From Chara braunii (taxonomy: Eukaryota > Streptophyta > Charophyceae > Charales > Characeae), in contig BFEA01000644.1 in the NCBI GenBank assembly GCA_003427395.1, positions 80,202 to 129,268 on the forward strand: a stretch of DNA of 49,067 nt, in the 5' to 3' direction. The notes beneath the pieces are model-generated. The model had not been told where the DNA came from. It saw only the letters and a program-made list of their open reading frames with translations, and did no database searches. Made by a program: the position numbers and the translations under genes. Positions within the stretch are counted from its first letter, which is position 1, and each line of letters starts with the position of its first letter. Below are positions 9,861 to 20,366 of this stretch, one piece after another.

Positions 9861-11300
9861 TGGTTTTTGCAAGTGACAGGAAGGTTTGGCTAACTTGGAT
9901 TTTTGAGTGCCTGCGCGGAAAACACGGGGATCGTCCGCACGCAGGCTAAGGTCTGTCTGAGTAGGAAGGGTGAGTGGGCGCGCAGTTTAAGGCGCGCGTG
10001 TGATTTTCCCGTTTAAAATTAATCGCGACGCCGGTATAATTATCCGACTTTGTTTTTGTTTATTGATTAAATTAAGGATTAAGAGATCCGTTTTTTTTTT
10101 TCCCTTTCTTATTGCGTTCGGTTGGCGGTAGGTCCGACACGTGGAAAGGTGTGAATGGTGGCCGCGACGTGACATATACAAGACGGCGCGGATACTCGGC
10201 GGCCGCACGTACGGTTGAAGAGGAAGGAGAGGCTTGGGCTGTTCTTCCCAGGCCTGGGTGCCGCGCGGCACCACGTTATATTGGAATCCACGCCTGGTTG
10301 TCTCAAGCTTGGGCTTAGCCCTATAGGTTACGGCACTGGGTTGACGATACGGAGGTCCGGGGATCGAGGCCAGCAGGGCGTCGGCGCAGCGGCAGCGGAG
10401 CAGCGTGGAGCAGAACCTGAGGGGTTGAGGGCCCAACGGGGCTATCCCCCTCGGTTTTGTTAATGGGCGCGGCGGCGGGCCCGACCTACGGGGGAGGCGA
10501 GGTGTTTGTAGTTCCTCTCCCTTTTTTTTTTCGGTTTTGTTTTTTTTATTTATTTATTAAGTTTTATTTTTCTTATACCTCTTGTTATTTTTGGTTTAAC
10601 TTTCCCCCTGTCCGCGTCCCGTTTCGGACGCGGTACCGGGGTTGATATAGAGTCGCGCGGGGTTGTGTTGTATTCGCAGGGTGGCCCGAAGTGCAACCAC
10701 GCACCGTTTTCGTGGCCGCGCTGAGCTTACCCCGTTACCGTATTCTGGGGGACCCTGTAGTGGCCACATCTGTGTTCAAGCCTCCAACGAGGGAACATGC
10801 GGGGACTGCCCCCACCAGCAGGGGGGGCCGATATCTGCTGTAGCAGGAGGGTGATACCGGCCAGGGGCCAGCCGGTAGCATTTAGACCGAGCTTCTTCGA
10901 TGGGCTGGCCATTGTGCCTCTCCTCCTCCGGTCCCCTCTCCTACGAATGTCCGCAGTTTTCGCTCAGGGCTGAAGATATACCTCCAAAAGGGGAGGCGCA
11001 AAACTGCTCCCGGAAAGGCCTTTGAACTGGTTGGTAGCCGGGTCCCCTCTGAGGCGTCCCTCAGAGTAGCCGAAGTTGTGAGACAGGCCCCTCCGCTATT
11101 ACAGGATCGCTGCTGTCGGAGGCGGCAGATGGCAGAAGAAACGGGGCGGAGCGCCGGGGAGTGAAGAGGCCGGCGGAGGCGAGCGAGAGGGCGGAGTGGT
11201 AGGATAGGGGGTGCAGAGGTAGTGAGGGAGATGAGTGAACCTGGACGCAAAATCGCGCCAGGTGCAGTCGAACCGGGGATGGCAGAAAGGAGGAGCCGGG
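9861..11300. other. No recognisable gene; poly-T tracts and a hairpin
   Basis: GC-rich DNA with T-rich runs at about 10090-10110 and 10508-10575. A perfect 8-bp hairpin CTCTGAGG/CCTCAGAG lies at 11047-11066. Several open frames of 60-150 codons occur on both strands, but they are arginine/proline-rich and match no family I know. Confidence 0.4.
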
Positions 11301-11309
11301 CGGGGTCAA

Positions 11310-11880
11310 GAAGACATAGCGCTCTCGATCCTGAACGGAATCGAGAGGAAGAAGATGCAGGTTCGGGGTTTTGACCCCCAGCGAATCGAATGCCGATGAT
11401 AGATTTGGGAGAAGATTAGTAGATCTAGAGTTAGTAGGAGAAGAAGGTGCATGAAGATGACGGGATGATGGGGATGGCAGAAATAGGAAGTCGGAAGTCT
11501 CGCTCGATTCTTTGTGGAATCGAGCGGGGGAAGAAGTGAGACGGGGGTTCTAGGCCAAGGCGAGTAGGGCTACGAGGTTAGTTTTAGACGAAGGTCAGTA
11601 GAATGAGAGTTAGTAGGGAGTGGGGCCGCGCGTCGAGGAGAGCAGGCATGATAGGAAGAGGGAACGATACTTTGGTCGATTCTTTATAGAATCGAGTGAA
11701 GTAAAATGGGAAATTGATGTTTTAGGATGTGGCGAATTGAATGGCGAGGTTAGATTTGGAAATTAGTTGTTAGTTCTAGCGGCATAAGGAAGAATGACTG
11801 TGCGGAGAAGATGGGTTTTGAGAGGCGATGAATACTTCCGATTTTTTGCGGAAGATTCATCACGATTTTTGCTCAGCCGT
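11310..11880. repeat. Degenerate tandem repeat of about 175 bp with hairpin cores
   Basis: Four units each carry a hairpin followed by a purine-rich tail with GGAAGAAG and TTAGTAG words. Hairpin stems: CTCTCGAT/ATCGAGAG (11322-11347), CGCTCGATTC/GAATCGAGCG (11501-11526), TCGATTCT/AGAATCGA (11676-11695) and CTTCCG/CGGAAG (11835-11854). Spacing is 179, 174 and 159 bp. Stem sequences differ while pairing is kept. Confidence 0.6.
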
Positions 11881-12850
11881 TCGATAGGAGCGGCGTAAAG
11901 TTAGGAGCGAGGCAGGAGGCTTACCCATAGGTGGGTGTATTGCTCATCCCATTAGTGGAAGTAACCTCCCGCTATCTTCTGCGTATGTAGTTGTACTGGC
12001 GGTGTGGGGCGAACCGAATCCCAAGCTACGATGACGAATTGCGCCTTGACCTGACCGAAGTGCGGGGCCAGGTCCGCACAATAAAGGAGCGCAGGTACGA
12101 GGCAGGGAGGTGCGTGGTTAGCATAGAGAGAGAGAAAAGGTGAAAAAGGGGAGGCGGAAGCTTACCTACCCGCCTGCAGTTGGCCGCAAAGTGGTGTGAA
12201 CATGGCCGAGTAGAGGGCCAGGTACGTCGGTAACGCATTGAGAAAAGGAGGGAGCGAGGTTGGAGACTCTCCTTTTGCTCAGTGTGCTGATCGGCCTGTT
12301 GGTGGAGGTAGTCTCTCGCTAGCCCTACCGAGCACAGCGGAGCCGGCACTGCGAGGTAAACCGGACTGCGAGCTGCGGCACGACCTGTGCCCCAACTTGG
12401 CAGAGAGGCGGAGCCGGGTTCGTACCGTAAAGAGGCGCAGGAGCGAGATAAGAAAGCATGTAATCAGGGAGAGGGGGAGGCTACACTTACCGTGAGAGGT
12501 CGGAGCGTGAGCCTGGGGTCTTGAGAGAGAGGAGCGAACATGAGCAGCCGCGGCCAGTGGGGTGGACGGTGGTGACGTACTGTGATACGTTGCGAAGTCA
12601 GCCGCATCGTGCGGTTTTGATAGCACCGAGCTATCGGTGGTAGTCACACTGTTGCCCATGGTTGGGCTCAGACTGCAGGATGGATTGAGAGTTGGCCTAT
12701 AGTGGCCGTCTTCGCCCTTCTATTGACGTGTTACCGAAGTCGGCAGCACTGCAGCCGGGCACTTGCATGTGAAGGCCGTGCTAAAGCTGGCTTGCCACTG
12801 CTAAGGTCAACGGGGTTGCCGAATGCTCGGAGTAGCACTTACTTCTGTTG
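11881..12850 (-). other. GC-rich region with repeated antisense splice-donor-like sites
   Basis: No recognisable coding sequence. On the minus strand GTAAGC/GTAAGT words occur at 11919-11924, 12160-12165, 12485-12490 and 12837-12842. The first three follow a shared purine-rich plus-strand context (GGAGGC...TTAC). The blocks around 12140-12240 and 12470-12590 look like diverged copies of one unit. These may be exon ends of an antisense transcript or simply a repeat. Confidence 0.3.
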
Positions 12851-13856
12851 TACACTTTGCCCTATGCCCACGACGTCTGTCACGGCCTTGTGGTGCTGGG
12901 GAGGGGCAGTTTGGTAATGATATTACTACTATGACTCATTGCAGGCCGGGGTGCTACCTGCCGTGGTATTGGATACGGTGCGCTGCCAAACTTCCGTGGA
13001 GCTGGCTGCAGCTTGGTACTGTACCTCTCGATAGGAACTGTTAGCAGCCGTGTTTCGGCTGAGTGGCATCATGGCAGCTGCAGCTAGTGGCAATCTCCTG
13101 TAGCAATAGCCGTGGCCACTGCACCCTGCGACATTATGCCCAACATACGGAGCGGGCGGGGGCAGGCCAGCCCTGAGGGGGTAGGCTGGTGTATAACCGA
13201 TATGCGTGGGTTACGAGCTTGATAGATGGGGGCAATCGTGTTTGAGACAGAAGATCATCGCCGCAGCCTGGGGAGTCGTTGGGAAGGCTAGCTTCACGCG
13301 GGACGGCTTGGGCTTGACCAAGCTGTGCAGCTTTGGCCATCATTGCGGGGCCCTCAGGCGCGTCAAGATAACGAGGCCCTCTCCTGCGAGTCTGAGTGCA
13401 CCGCCCTTGTATCTGAGAGACTAAACGCTCCTACTTCTGCCCTTCTTCCTCTAAGTCTGGTCTATTGGTTCTGAGAGGAAGGCGGCAGGCGGGATTGCAA
13501 CCCGTAATCCGCGCCAAGGCCTCTGTGGGAGGTTACCCCACCGATTGCGGGAGCTCTGCCGGAACTCAGGAGGAGTTCTGGAGGCAGGGAACTCAGAGGT
13601 AACCTTTGCTTTCCCTTATAAACCCAGTATAACCCCTACCTATACACCTCCCTATATATTGGTTGATTGGGCTGTATGCAACACCTACTTTGACTTTTGG
13701 ATTGACTTTCAGGACGCAAATCAGACTAAAGGAATGCATGTATAATGGGAGCTTCAGTTTCTTTGATTGCCTGAAAGCAGATTGTCACAAGGGGTTGCAT
13801 CAGGGGGAAGGCTGGGAGGAAGGCAGGTTTGCTTGCGATTGAACGGGTCTTATAGG
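12851..13856. other. No recognisable gene
   Basis: Mixed-composition DNA. Short frames on both strands show no motif I can place. The region ends where the hairpin array begins at 13857. Confidence 0.4.
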
Positions 13857-14736
13857 GTCTGACATTGTTTCTAAGATGAATGGCCTGACTGCTATGTTTT
13901 GTTCTGTTTTCTGAAGAACCAAGCATTGTTTCTAAGACGAATGGCTTGGTTGCTGTGTTTCTTTAATTGTGCCAGACATTGTTTCTAAGATGAATGGCCT
14001 GGTTGCTTTGTTTTTGAGGGGTATTGGTTGCTTGACTTTTGAGGACCAGACATTGTTTCTAAAACGAATGGTCTGGTCGCTGTTTACTTGGGTGGTTTCT
14101 GAACAGTCTCTGGGTCAGACCCAGGGTACTCTGCTTTTTTGTATGTTGAAAGAAGGAGAGCTGAGTATTGTTTCTAAGACGAATGGCTCAGCTCTCTTTG
14201 GTTGTTTTATTCTGAGGGAGGGTTCAATTGTTTTATTCTGAGGGAGGGTTCAGTTGTTTTATTCTGAGGGAGGGTTCAGGCCAAAGGACAAGACATTGTT
14301 TCTAAGACGAATAGTCTAAGTCTGAGGCCACAGGACTATAATGAGAACAAAGGAATAGGATTGTCTATAATGTTATATATATATGTACCTATATGCGAAC
14401 AAGGCTAGTCAGGCATTGTTTCTAAGACGAATGGCCTGACTATATCCTTATCACAAGCGAAGAGAGTATAATCAAGAGTTATAACTGAAGATAACATGGG
14501 CAGGCTGAGCATTGTTTCTAAGACGAATGGCCCAGCCCTACGCCCTCCTTTTGAAGACTAAGGTGCCGAAAGATATATATAACTGGGATATTAAACAGTT
14601 CAGGGCGACTAAGCATTGTTTCTAAGATGAATGGCTTAGTCGTGTGCCCAAAGGAAGAGAGAAGTGGTTGTGCAACCTGTTCGTGTATATTTAATGGTTG
14701 AGTCAGGCATGTTTCCTAAGATTGGATGACCTGACT
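13857..14736 (+). repeat. Array of ten hairpins with one loop and variable, compensated stems
   Basis: Ten copies of a core close to ATTGTTTCTAAGACGAAT start near 13857, 13917, 13971, 14044, 14157, 14287, 14406, 14503, 14606 and 14701. Each is flanked by inverted arms of 7-9 bp. The arms differ between copies but still pair: AACCAAGC/GCTTGGTT, GACCAGAC/GTCTGGTC, AGAGCTGAG/CTCAGCTCT, TAGTCAGGC/GCCTGACTA, CGACTAAGC/GCTTAGTCG and AGTCAGG/CCTGACT are perfect. GGCTGAGC/GCCCAGCC has one G-T type pair. Copies 1, 3 and 6 are imperfect. Spacing is 54-130 bp. Several spacers share an AT-rich part with TATATA. No reading frame is preserved. Confidence 0.85.
14202..14279. repeat. 26-bp tandem repeat, three units
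   Basis: TTGTTTTATTCTGAGGGAGG plus TTCA(A/G) is repeated three times almost exactly (starts 14202, 14228, 14254). It sits inside the hairpin array, between its fifth and sixth copies. It is young compared with the surrounding repeats. Confidence 0.85.
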
Positions 14737-14832
14737 TTACGCCTTATGTAAGCAAGGTATAAAGGGTTAAAGCATTGAAAGGTTATGAACTATTGTTTGC
14801 CAAGGGTGATTTGGGTTGGTGAGAGTACTTAC

Positions 14833-14991
14833 CTTTGTGGTTTGGCCTGCATGTGACTGAGTGAGGCTACTACTTGGTTTGAGTTTGAGTTTGACAGGTA
14901 GTTGCTTTAGTTGCTCGCCACGTGCTAGAGCGATAGGAGTTAGCTTCAATTCCTGCATTTTCTGAGCTAAGTTTATTTTACTTAGATCCAT
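14833..14991 (-). CDS. Possible first coding exon of an unknown gene
   Basis: On the minus strand an ATG at 14991 opens a 53-codon frame (MDLSKINLAQKMQELKLTPI...) that is lysine/leucine/glutamine-rich. It reaches the consensus donor AAG|GTAAGT at 14832-14827. Nearby upstream on the minus strand is TATACAAAG/TATAAC-type AT-rich DNA. If spliced, the exon ends after QTTK. The frame runs a further 21 codons past the donor before a stop. I do not recognise the protein and find no second exon. The adjacent hairpin array would lie in its first intron. It could equally be a retrotransposon Gag start or chance. Confidence 0.3.
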
Positions 14992-15028
14992 TTTCGCATT
15001 TTTTGAGATCCTTTGTTATACTTGGCTT

Positions 15029-15335
15029 TGTATAAATTTTGGTAAGCTACTTTCTCTACGGGAACTGCTGCCGAAATTTTTTACAAATCCAAGGAGTTAA
15101 TCAATTTTTGACTTTTCAAAAGTCAACTTGTCTAAAATTCATATATGGCTTAGTAAAAATCTGGAAAGTCTCCTTTTGTAAAGGGAGTGCTGTCCAATTT
15201 TTTGCTAATTCAGGGAGTTAGACAAAATTGGACTTTGGAAAATCAAAGACTATTTCTGCTTCATATTCGGGCTGATATAAATTTTGGAAAGGCATTTTTC
15301 CTACGGGAAGCGCTGCCGAAATTTTCTTAGTTTAA
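15029..15335. repeat. About 123-bp tandem repeat, three diverged units
   Basis: Units start near 15034, 15154 and 15280. Each has AAATTTTGG, a CTACGGGAAC(T)GCTGCCG-like middle and AATTTT, so the two ends form an imperfect inverted repeat. Smaller hairpins such as GACTTTT/AAAAGTC lie between them. The unit is AT-rich and non-coding. Confidence 0.6.
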
Positions 15336-16861
15336 GAGAGAGATTATATTTTGACAAGTGGCGATTCTGGCAATCCACTCTGTATAGGGGAGATCATGCC
15401 AGGGTCTACCTTTGCTTTGGGCACTGCTTAAAGGTAGATTCAGGTTTAGTCAATTAGAAGGATCTTGGGTGAGAATGTGTTATGGAGTTGTACTCTCCAT
15501 ACACTTATGACCTTAGCCTGGGGATTGACCTGTCATGTGTTACATGTCCTCTTGACCGTTTGATTCAGGATCTGGACTAGATTCAGCTTGATCCTACGAG
15601 GATCATCATGTGTTATCACTGATAACAGGTCGATTGCCGATTCGTCGGTTTACGATTCAACTCCAATTCACTCATGCCACTCAACCTAAAGGCTTTAGCC
15701 TTGTGATTGAACTGTTTTATTGTGTTTTCACCCGGACTTTATTGAATGGTCATCCAACAAAAGTACTGATTATTTAATTAAGAGTTGCACGAGTGAGGCT
15801 TGTATGGCTAAAGCGAGGGGTATGAGTGCAAGGAATGGTTGAAGTTGACCCCGTGTAGTGCGTGGACTTCTGGATGAATCTTTGATGTGATTGCAGGTGC
15901 GTTTGTGGTTCAGACTCTGGATGTGATTGCCTGCGATTACATACATATATGGTTGAGAGGAGCCCACTGTGACTGTGAGAAGTGATCGTCCTATATAACT
16001 AACCCTTATATATTTATAAGTGCCCTGAGTATTTGAGAGGCCTACTGTAATTGTGCATAAGGGTTAACCGGATTACGCCTTGAGAGAGAAGGGAGATCCC
16101 CTTTTATTCTTTGTTTTTTAGAGTTTGTGTGGTTGGACGTTGTAGTCCGTGGCAGCCGTCAAAGTCAAACCCCTTGACTTTTGCCCAGGCCTGGGGTAGG
16201 ACTCATCCCCAGGGCCGCAAGAGACGACTGCCACCACAGGTATGGAACTGTGTACCACCCGCTCTGCACAGAGTGCAGAAGAGGGTGTGTGGTCTTCAAC
16301 CGCGCATGGCGGTTGTCCGGCGTCGAGAGATTAACCCTCAAGGCGCGTGTCAGCCAACACTTGAGTGTCGAACGCGACCCTCGAGATTAACGAGGGCCGC
16401 GCGAGTATGGGTACCACATGGTACGCCATCATTGCAACTGCTTGCGTACGTTTGCATTGCTAGTCGATATGAGTAGGCCCTGCGTCCGCGCGATTTTATA
16501 CTAAGCCTCGCGCGCGACGCCCATTTGACTTTCGCATCGAAAAGTTATGGGTTGGTTACCGAGGGGCTAGGAGCGTTGTCGCGTTGTTTGTGTTGTGTCG
16601 TGTTGTATGTGCGTGTGTGTGCGTTTTATTTTTGTGTTCGTAAAGTGGTGTGCGTGTGGTGTGTGGGATGCGTCCTAGTCGACCGACGTCGGGCCGCGCT
16701 TGGGACTTCAGCCCCCCAAGATGTCGGTTCGCGTGCAGGCCCGATAGGCGTATTACCGCGCGTACCCCCTATGCTACAGCGAACGAGAAACGCCCTCGGC
16801 TGGTTCACCTCTGCGATTGCAACCGAGTAGCTTTCGTACTGTGGACTGCTATGCTTCTACG
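15336..16861. other. No recognisable gene; GT-rich tract
   Basis: Nothing I can name. A GTGTTGTGTCGTGTTGTATGTGCG-like GT-rich tract lies at about 16578-16670. A 121-codon frame at 16111-16476 is arginine/proline-rich with no known motif. Confidence 0.4.
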
Positions 16862-16978
16862 CTGCCAGCCTTTGAACCCGCTCCCGCCTGGAAGTCGTCG
16901 TCCAACTCGATAGTGGAACCATCGTTGTCGACAAACATGATGTGTCCCTTCGCTTTCCAGTTGGGAGGCAGTGACTTT
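16850..16978 (-). pseudogene. Short coding remnant of unknown origin
   Basis: Read on the minus strand, the DNA just downstream of the chromovirus B-type LTR encodes PNWKAKGHIMFVDNDGSTIE followed by an acidic LDDDFQAG segment and then a stop. The composition looks like real protein, unlike neighbouring frames. I do not recognise it. It abuts the LTR copy at 16979, where a 5' LTR would be followed by a primer-binding site; none is seen. It may be target sequence into which a solo LTR was inserted. Confidence 0.3.
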
Positions 16979-17342
16979 TGCGTCCAGCCTGGCTGCGCTG
17001 GGCCCCTGCCCAGAAGCTTCCGGTAGGCCCACAGAGGCTGAGCCCCAGTCCAATTGAATCGGCCCAGGGCTTGTGACAGTTATCCGTGCCCAACTGCCTA
17101 CAGTTGGAGTTGGGTCCATGCTGCATATCTCGCCCTGGGCCTGACTCAGATGCATTTGATAATGGAGGCCAGGGCCTGGGCGCTTTCAACCAACTGGCGT
17201 TGCTCAACTGCCTGAATTTCCCCAGTTGCATGGTGACCCCAAAATAGGCCTGTAGGCCTCGGTCGAGCCTGCCTTCACTTAGGGCGGCCGACTAAGTTGT
17301 AGATAGGGCCCAGTAGGGCATATCGAGGCCTTGTGCCTCGCA
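16979..17342 (-). mobile_element. Second 364-bp LTR of the chromovirus B family
   Basis: Same length, orientation and TGC...GCA ends as the LTR at 5503-5866. Most differences are C/T or G/A at CpG-like positions. The outer 5 bp (ACTTT and AAGAG) do not form a target-site duplication. It is either a solo LTR or the far-displaced 5' LTR of chromovirus B. Confidence 0.7.
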
Positions 17343-17925
17343 AAGAGTTAGATACAAGTCCTGACCTGACCGGGACTGACCTGACCTGGACAGTGTTGCA
17401 TACTCGTGAAACACAGTTATAAGTATGGCGCAGATTCCCAGAACCGACCAGATACTACAAAGTAAATACAAATACAGCGGAAGACTCGAGGTACATGGAT
17501 TGACTCGAACCTGACTCGGACTGCAACGAAACACTCACAAACATGCATCGGTGGTGTGAAGCCCTGGCCTTGAACCTAGAAGAAGAGGTCGGGGGCAATG
17601 CTCATACACGGATGAATGGGGGGAGGAGGGACGAAGGGAGGAGGAGAGGGAAGATGATGTCAACTCAACATTTCCAAAGATAGTATCCTGAAATGTCAAG
17701 AGTAGCGCAAATCCGAAATGTCGCAAACATAGAGTCTCACAGTGTCTCAGATATCGATCTCACAATATCAAGGTACTTCTTTAGAGGAAAACGAAATCAG
17801 ATCCCAGGAGTAGTCCTCAACCTACAGTCTCAATGTCGCTGTCTCCAATATCATCAGAACTCGTAACCATCCTGCATACTCGTAGTAGTCTCGTAGGAGA
17901 ACCCAGGAGTAGACCTAGGAAGGTA

Positions 17926-17929
<4 letters not shown>
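17343..17929. other. No recognisable gene
   Basis: Contains a short repetition of CTGACCTGACC words near 17365-17392 and otherwise nothing I can identify. On the minus strand it is probably the continuation of the chromovirus C LTR or its flank, but I cannot align it. Confidence 0.35.
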
Positions 17930-17985
<56 letters not shown>

Positions 17986-18030
17986 NNNNNNNNNNNNNNN
18001 NNNNNNNNNNNNNNNNNNNNNNNNNNNNNN
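17930..18030. repeat. GA microsatellite followed by a 45-base gap of Ns
   Basis: A continuous (GA)n run to 17985, then N from 17986 to 18030. The gap interrupts the microsatellite, so the true length and the sequence next to it are uncertain. A second GA run of about 80 bp lies at 18138-18217. Confidence 0.95.
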
Positions 18031-18125
18031 TCCCACTTACCAACTCTACACATTTACGTATGCACCCTTGGGAAACCTCCTAAACTCGTGACGATAACCA
18101 TAACGAAGTGCAGTCAGTCCACTCG
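18031..18125 (+). repeat. 95-bp fragment identical to the giant element's 5' LTR
   Basis: These 95 bases appear identical to 23707-23801 inside the 5' LTR. They match the 3' LTR copy less well, because that one has a substitution at about 42373-42405. The fragment starts exactly at the end of the N gap and stops shortly before the second GA run. Either it is a recent template-switch or conversion fragment, or a scaffolding error. Confidence 0.85.
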
Positions 18126-18135
18126 AGATGTGTAT

Positions 18136-18214
<79 letters not shown>

Positions 18215-18218
18215 GAGT

Positions 18219-18831
18219 GGCGGAGGAAGAAGAGGGAGAGAAGGCAAGGCCTTTCTCCCTGATACCTGATCCGATAGCTATGGCGCTGCAGAAGGCTGGT
18301 GCTGGGCCGCGGGCTGGGCCGCTGGCTGGCGCTGTTCCAACTGCTGCGCTGATTCCTCCTCGCCGTTGTGCTCGTTCTCTCCTCGCTGCTCATGCTAATG
18401 CTGCCGCGTTGCGCTAATCCTGCTAACGCTGAAGCGCTGCTCTAATCCTGAAGACTAACGCGTAGACTAACCTCCTGTCTCTACTAACCTACCTGATTGA
18501 GGCTGGTACCCAGCTTATGTAGTGTTGGGTCAGCCTCAGGCCTACTGAGTGCCTTCGGGTCTGGAACGTTGATCCGGCCCAACGGTCCAGAGCCAATTTC
18601 GAAATCTGAATCACTGGCGCCTAAACTACGCCGTCGGCCGGTCCTACCGATGGACCGGTACCTGGCCTCTCCAACTAGCCCTTGGGTCTGGTGGGGTCTA
18701 AACGAGGCCTACCGGACCCTAAACTGAACCGACGTTTCCTAGGCCCACCTGGACCTATCTGGGACCGTCGTGACTCGGTACCTAGGCCTAAACCGTGCCT
18801 ACTACAGAACCGGGCCCTAACAAGGGCCCAT
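18219..18831 (-). mobile_element. LTR of chromovirus C, distal part
   Basis: Read on the minus strand from 18831 this continues the LTR that starts at 44774-44750, on the other side of the giant element. The two flanks together give CCACACGG then GGGCCC(T) and further GGGCCC, matching the start of the chromovirus A LTR (CCACACGGGCC then GGGCCCG). Further in are ACTACATAAGCTGGG, equivalent to the TATA region of A, and GCGCCATAGCT, shared with A. The chromovirus C LTR was split by the insertion. Confidence 0.55.
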
Positions 18832-20200
18832 TGTCAGGGGGCCAGAAGTACTGGCCCACCTCCGTGTACCAGGTCCCTGCGTGGTACTGGGTCCTTCTAC
18901 AACTCTTTGTGGCTTGTAGGCGTGTTTTCCGACTCCTGTGTACCTAGTCCTTGCTCTAAGTACCGCGGCTCACCAAGCGGGGGCCGGGCCTATACGGTCA
19001 TGCTGATATGCCAGGATGGCACCTCGGTCTGGACCGGTCCTGATTAGGCTTGCCCTCGACAAAAGGGGTGCGCCACAGGACTTCCATTGGTCCATGCGGG
19101 CTCGGCGCCCTACTGTACAGCAGAGCACTACCGGCCCGTGGCCGTGGTAGCCGTCGGGTTCGCCCTGGGACGCGGAAGTAGACAAGCTGGTTCTGTCTTT
19201 TCTATTGCGCACCGAACGCCTTCTAACTAGGTTATGGGTTAGGTGCGTGCGATAGATACCGCTGTTGAAAAGGACCAAAGAAAAGGAAATAAGAAAGAAA
19301 GAGAAAATATGGGAAAAGAAAAATAAAAAGAAAGAAAATCAACAGACAAGTCTATGGGAAGCTCTAAGCTCCTGCTTTAATTTGGGGCTGGCCGGCGGTC
19401 TAGTTCCCTAGCCGCGGTCACTGTCGGATAGTTTGGCCTGCTCGAGTTAAGGGGCTGCTTGGTCCAGGGTCATGATCTGGGGAAGGTGCAGACGTGATAG
19501 GGACCCGTGCGGATATTTTAGTTGTGCACTAAACCCCAGTAGCCACGTTAAGGGGGTAAAGGGAGAATGAGAAAATGAAAGTAGAAGAAAAGAGAATAGA
19601 ACGCCTGATCGGCACGCGGATCAGAGCCGTTGCCTTTGTCCGGAGTAGTCCGGCGGCGGCTGTCCACCTCCTAATGTAGTTATTATTATTATTTAGAGTT
19701 TTCCCTTTTTCACGACTGCAGAGTTTTTCTTCTGATTTTTCCCCTTTCGTCACTTCGCGGGAAACCAAACGGTTCGAATCTTGAACGCGGCCGCAGTTTG
19801 TGGCCCAGACTAACCAGGCCTGTCGTTCTTGCGCCGATGGTTGGGAGGTCCGTTCAGGTGCCGCGTGGTAGAACCCCAAAAGAGGGGCGACCCCCGGCCG
19901 CATCGGTAGGAGGCTTATCACCCCCCATTATGGGAGGTCATAGGCCCCCTCCTTACCATCGGACACGGGCACCCGATAGAAGTCGTCGGACGACACATTT
20001 TGAAGAGGAACGGAGATCCGTCGGTAATTCGTTATGGGACCACTGTGTCCAGCCTGCGGAGATGAGTTTGACCGTTGGCGTCTCGTATTTCTTTTTTTCG
20101 TGAAGTTGTTTTAAATTATTAAATATAGGAGTTATAGGAATTAGAGTGCTGAAGTTCGAAAAGTACTCGGCGCTCTCGTTAAGAACACAGGGTTACAACC

Positions 20201-20210
20201 TATAAAAAAG
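20201..20210 (+). promoter_or_regulatory. Candidate TATA box of the giant LTR
   Basis: TATAAAAAAG, with an identical copy at 38829-38838 in the 3' LTR. The first long frame (LTR-b) starts about 165 bp downstream. A start of transcription near 20230 would leave U3 at about 1.4 kb and make R unusually long. This is inferred from sequence only. Confidence 0.45.
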
Positions 20211-20366
20211 AGAAGAGTTTAGATGTACGCACACTAGTCGTAGAGTATTTCCGCTGCACTAGCGCTGCGGGTCTGAGACAAGAGAAAGGGCGGAGCTCCG
20301 GGGCCTGTAAGGGGCTGTCTTTGTGCGAGCGCCTGGAGACTAAGTTCTTGGCTATTTCGAGTGACT

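Noticed and set aside
9987-10436. 149-codon minus-strand frame
   Set aside because: Arginine/proline-rich with no domain, overlapping frames on the other strand are just as long, and it contains no splice or promoter context.
13857-14736. CRISPR array reading of the regularly spaced 18-nt repeat
   Set aside because: The genome is eukaryotic, there are no cas genes, spacing is irregular, and the repeats include variable inverted arms.
17833-18417. 194-codon frame with (RE)n repeats
   Set aside because: It is translated from GA microsatellites and runs through the N gap.
18682-19278. Open frames of about 100-120 codons at the start of the 5' LTR, repeated at 37322-37906
   Set aside because: They are conserved only because the LTRs are copies. 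Sense and antisense frames are equally open and none has a recognisable motif.
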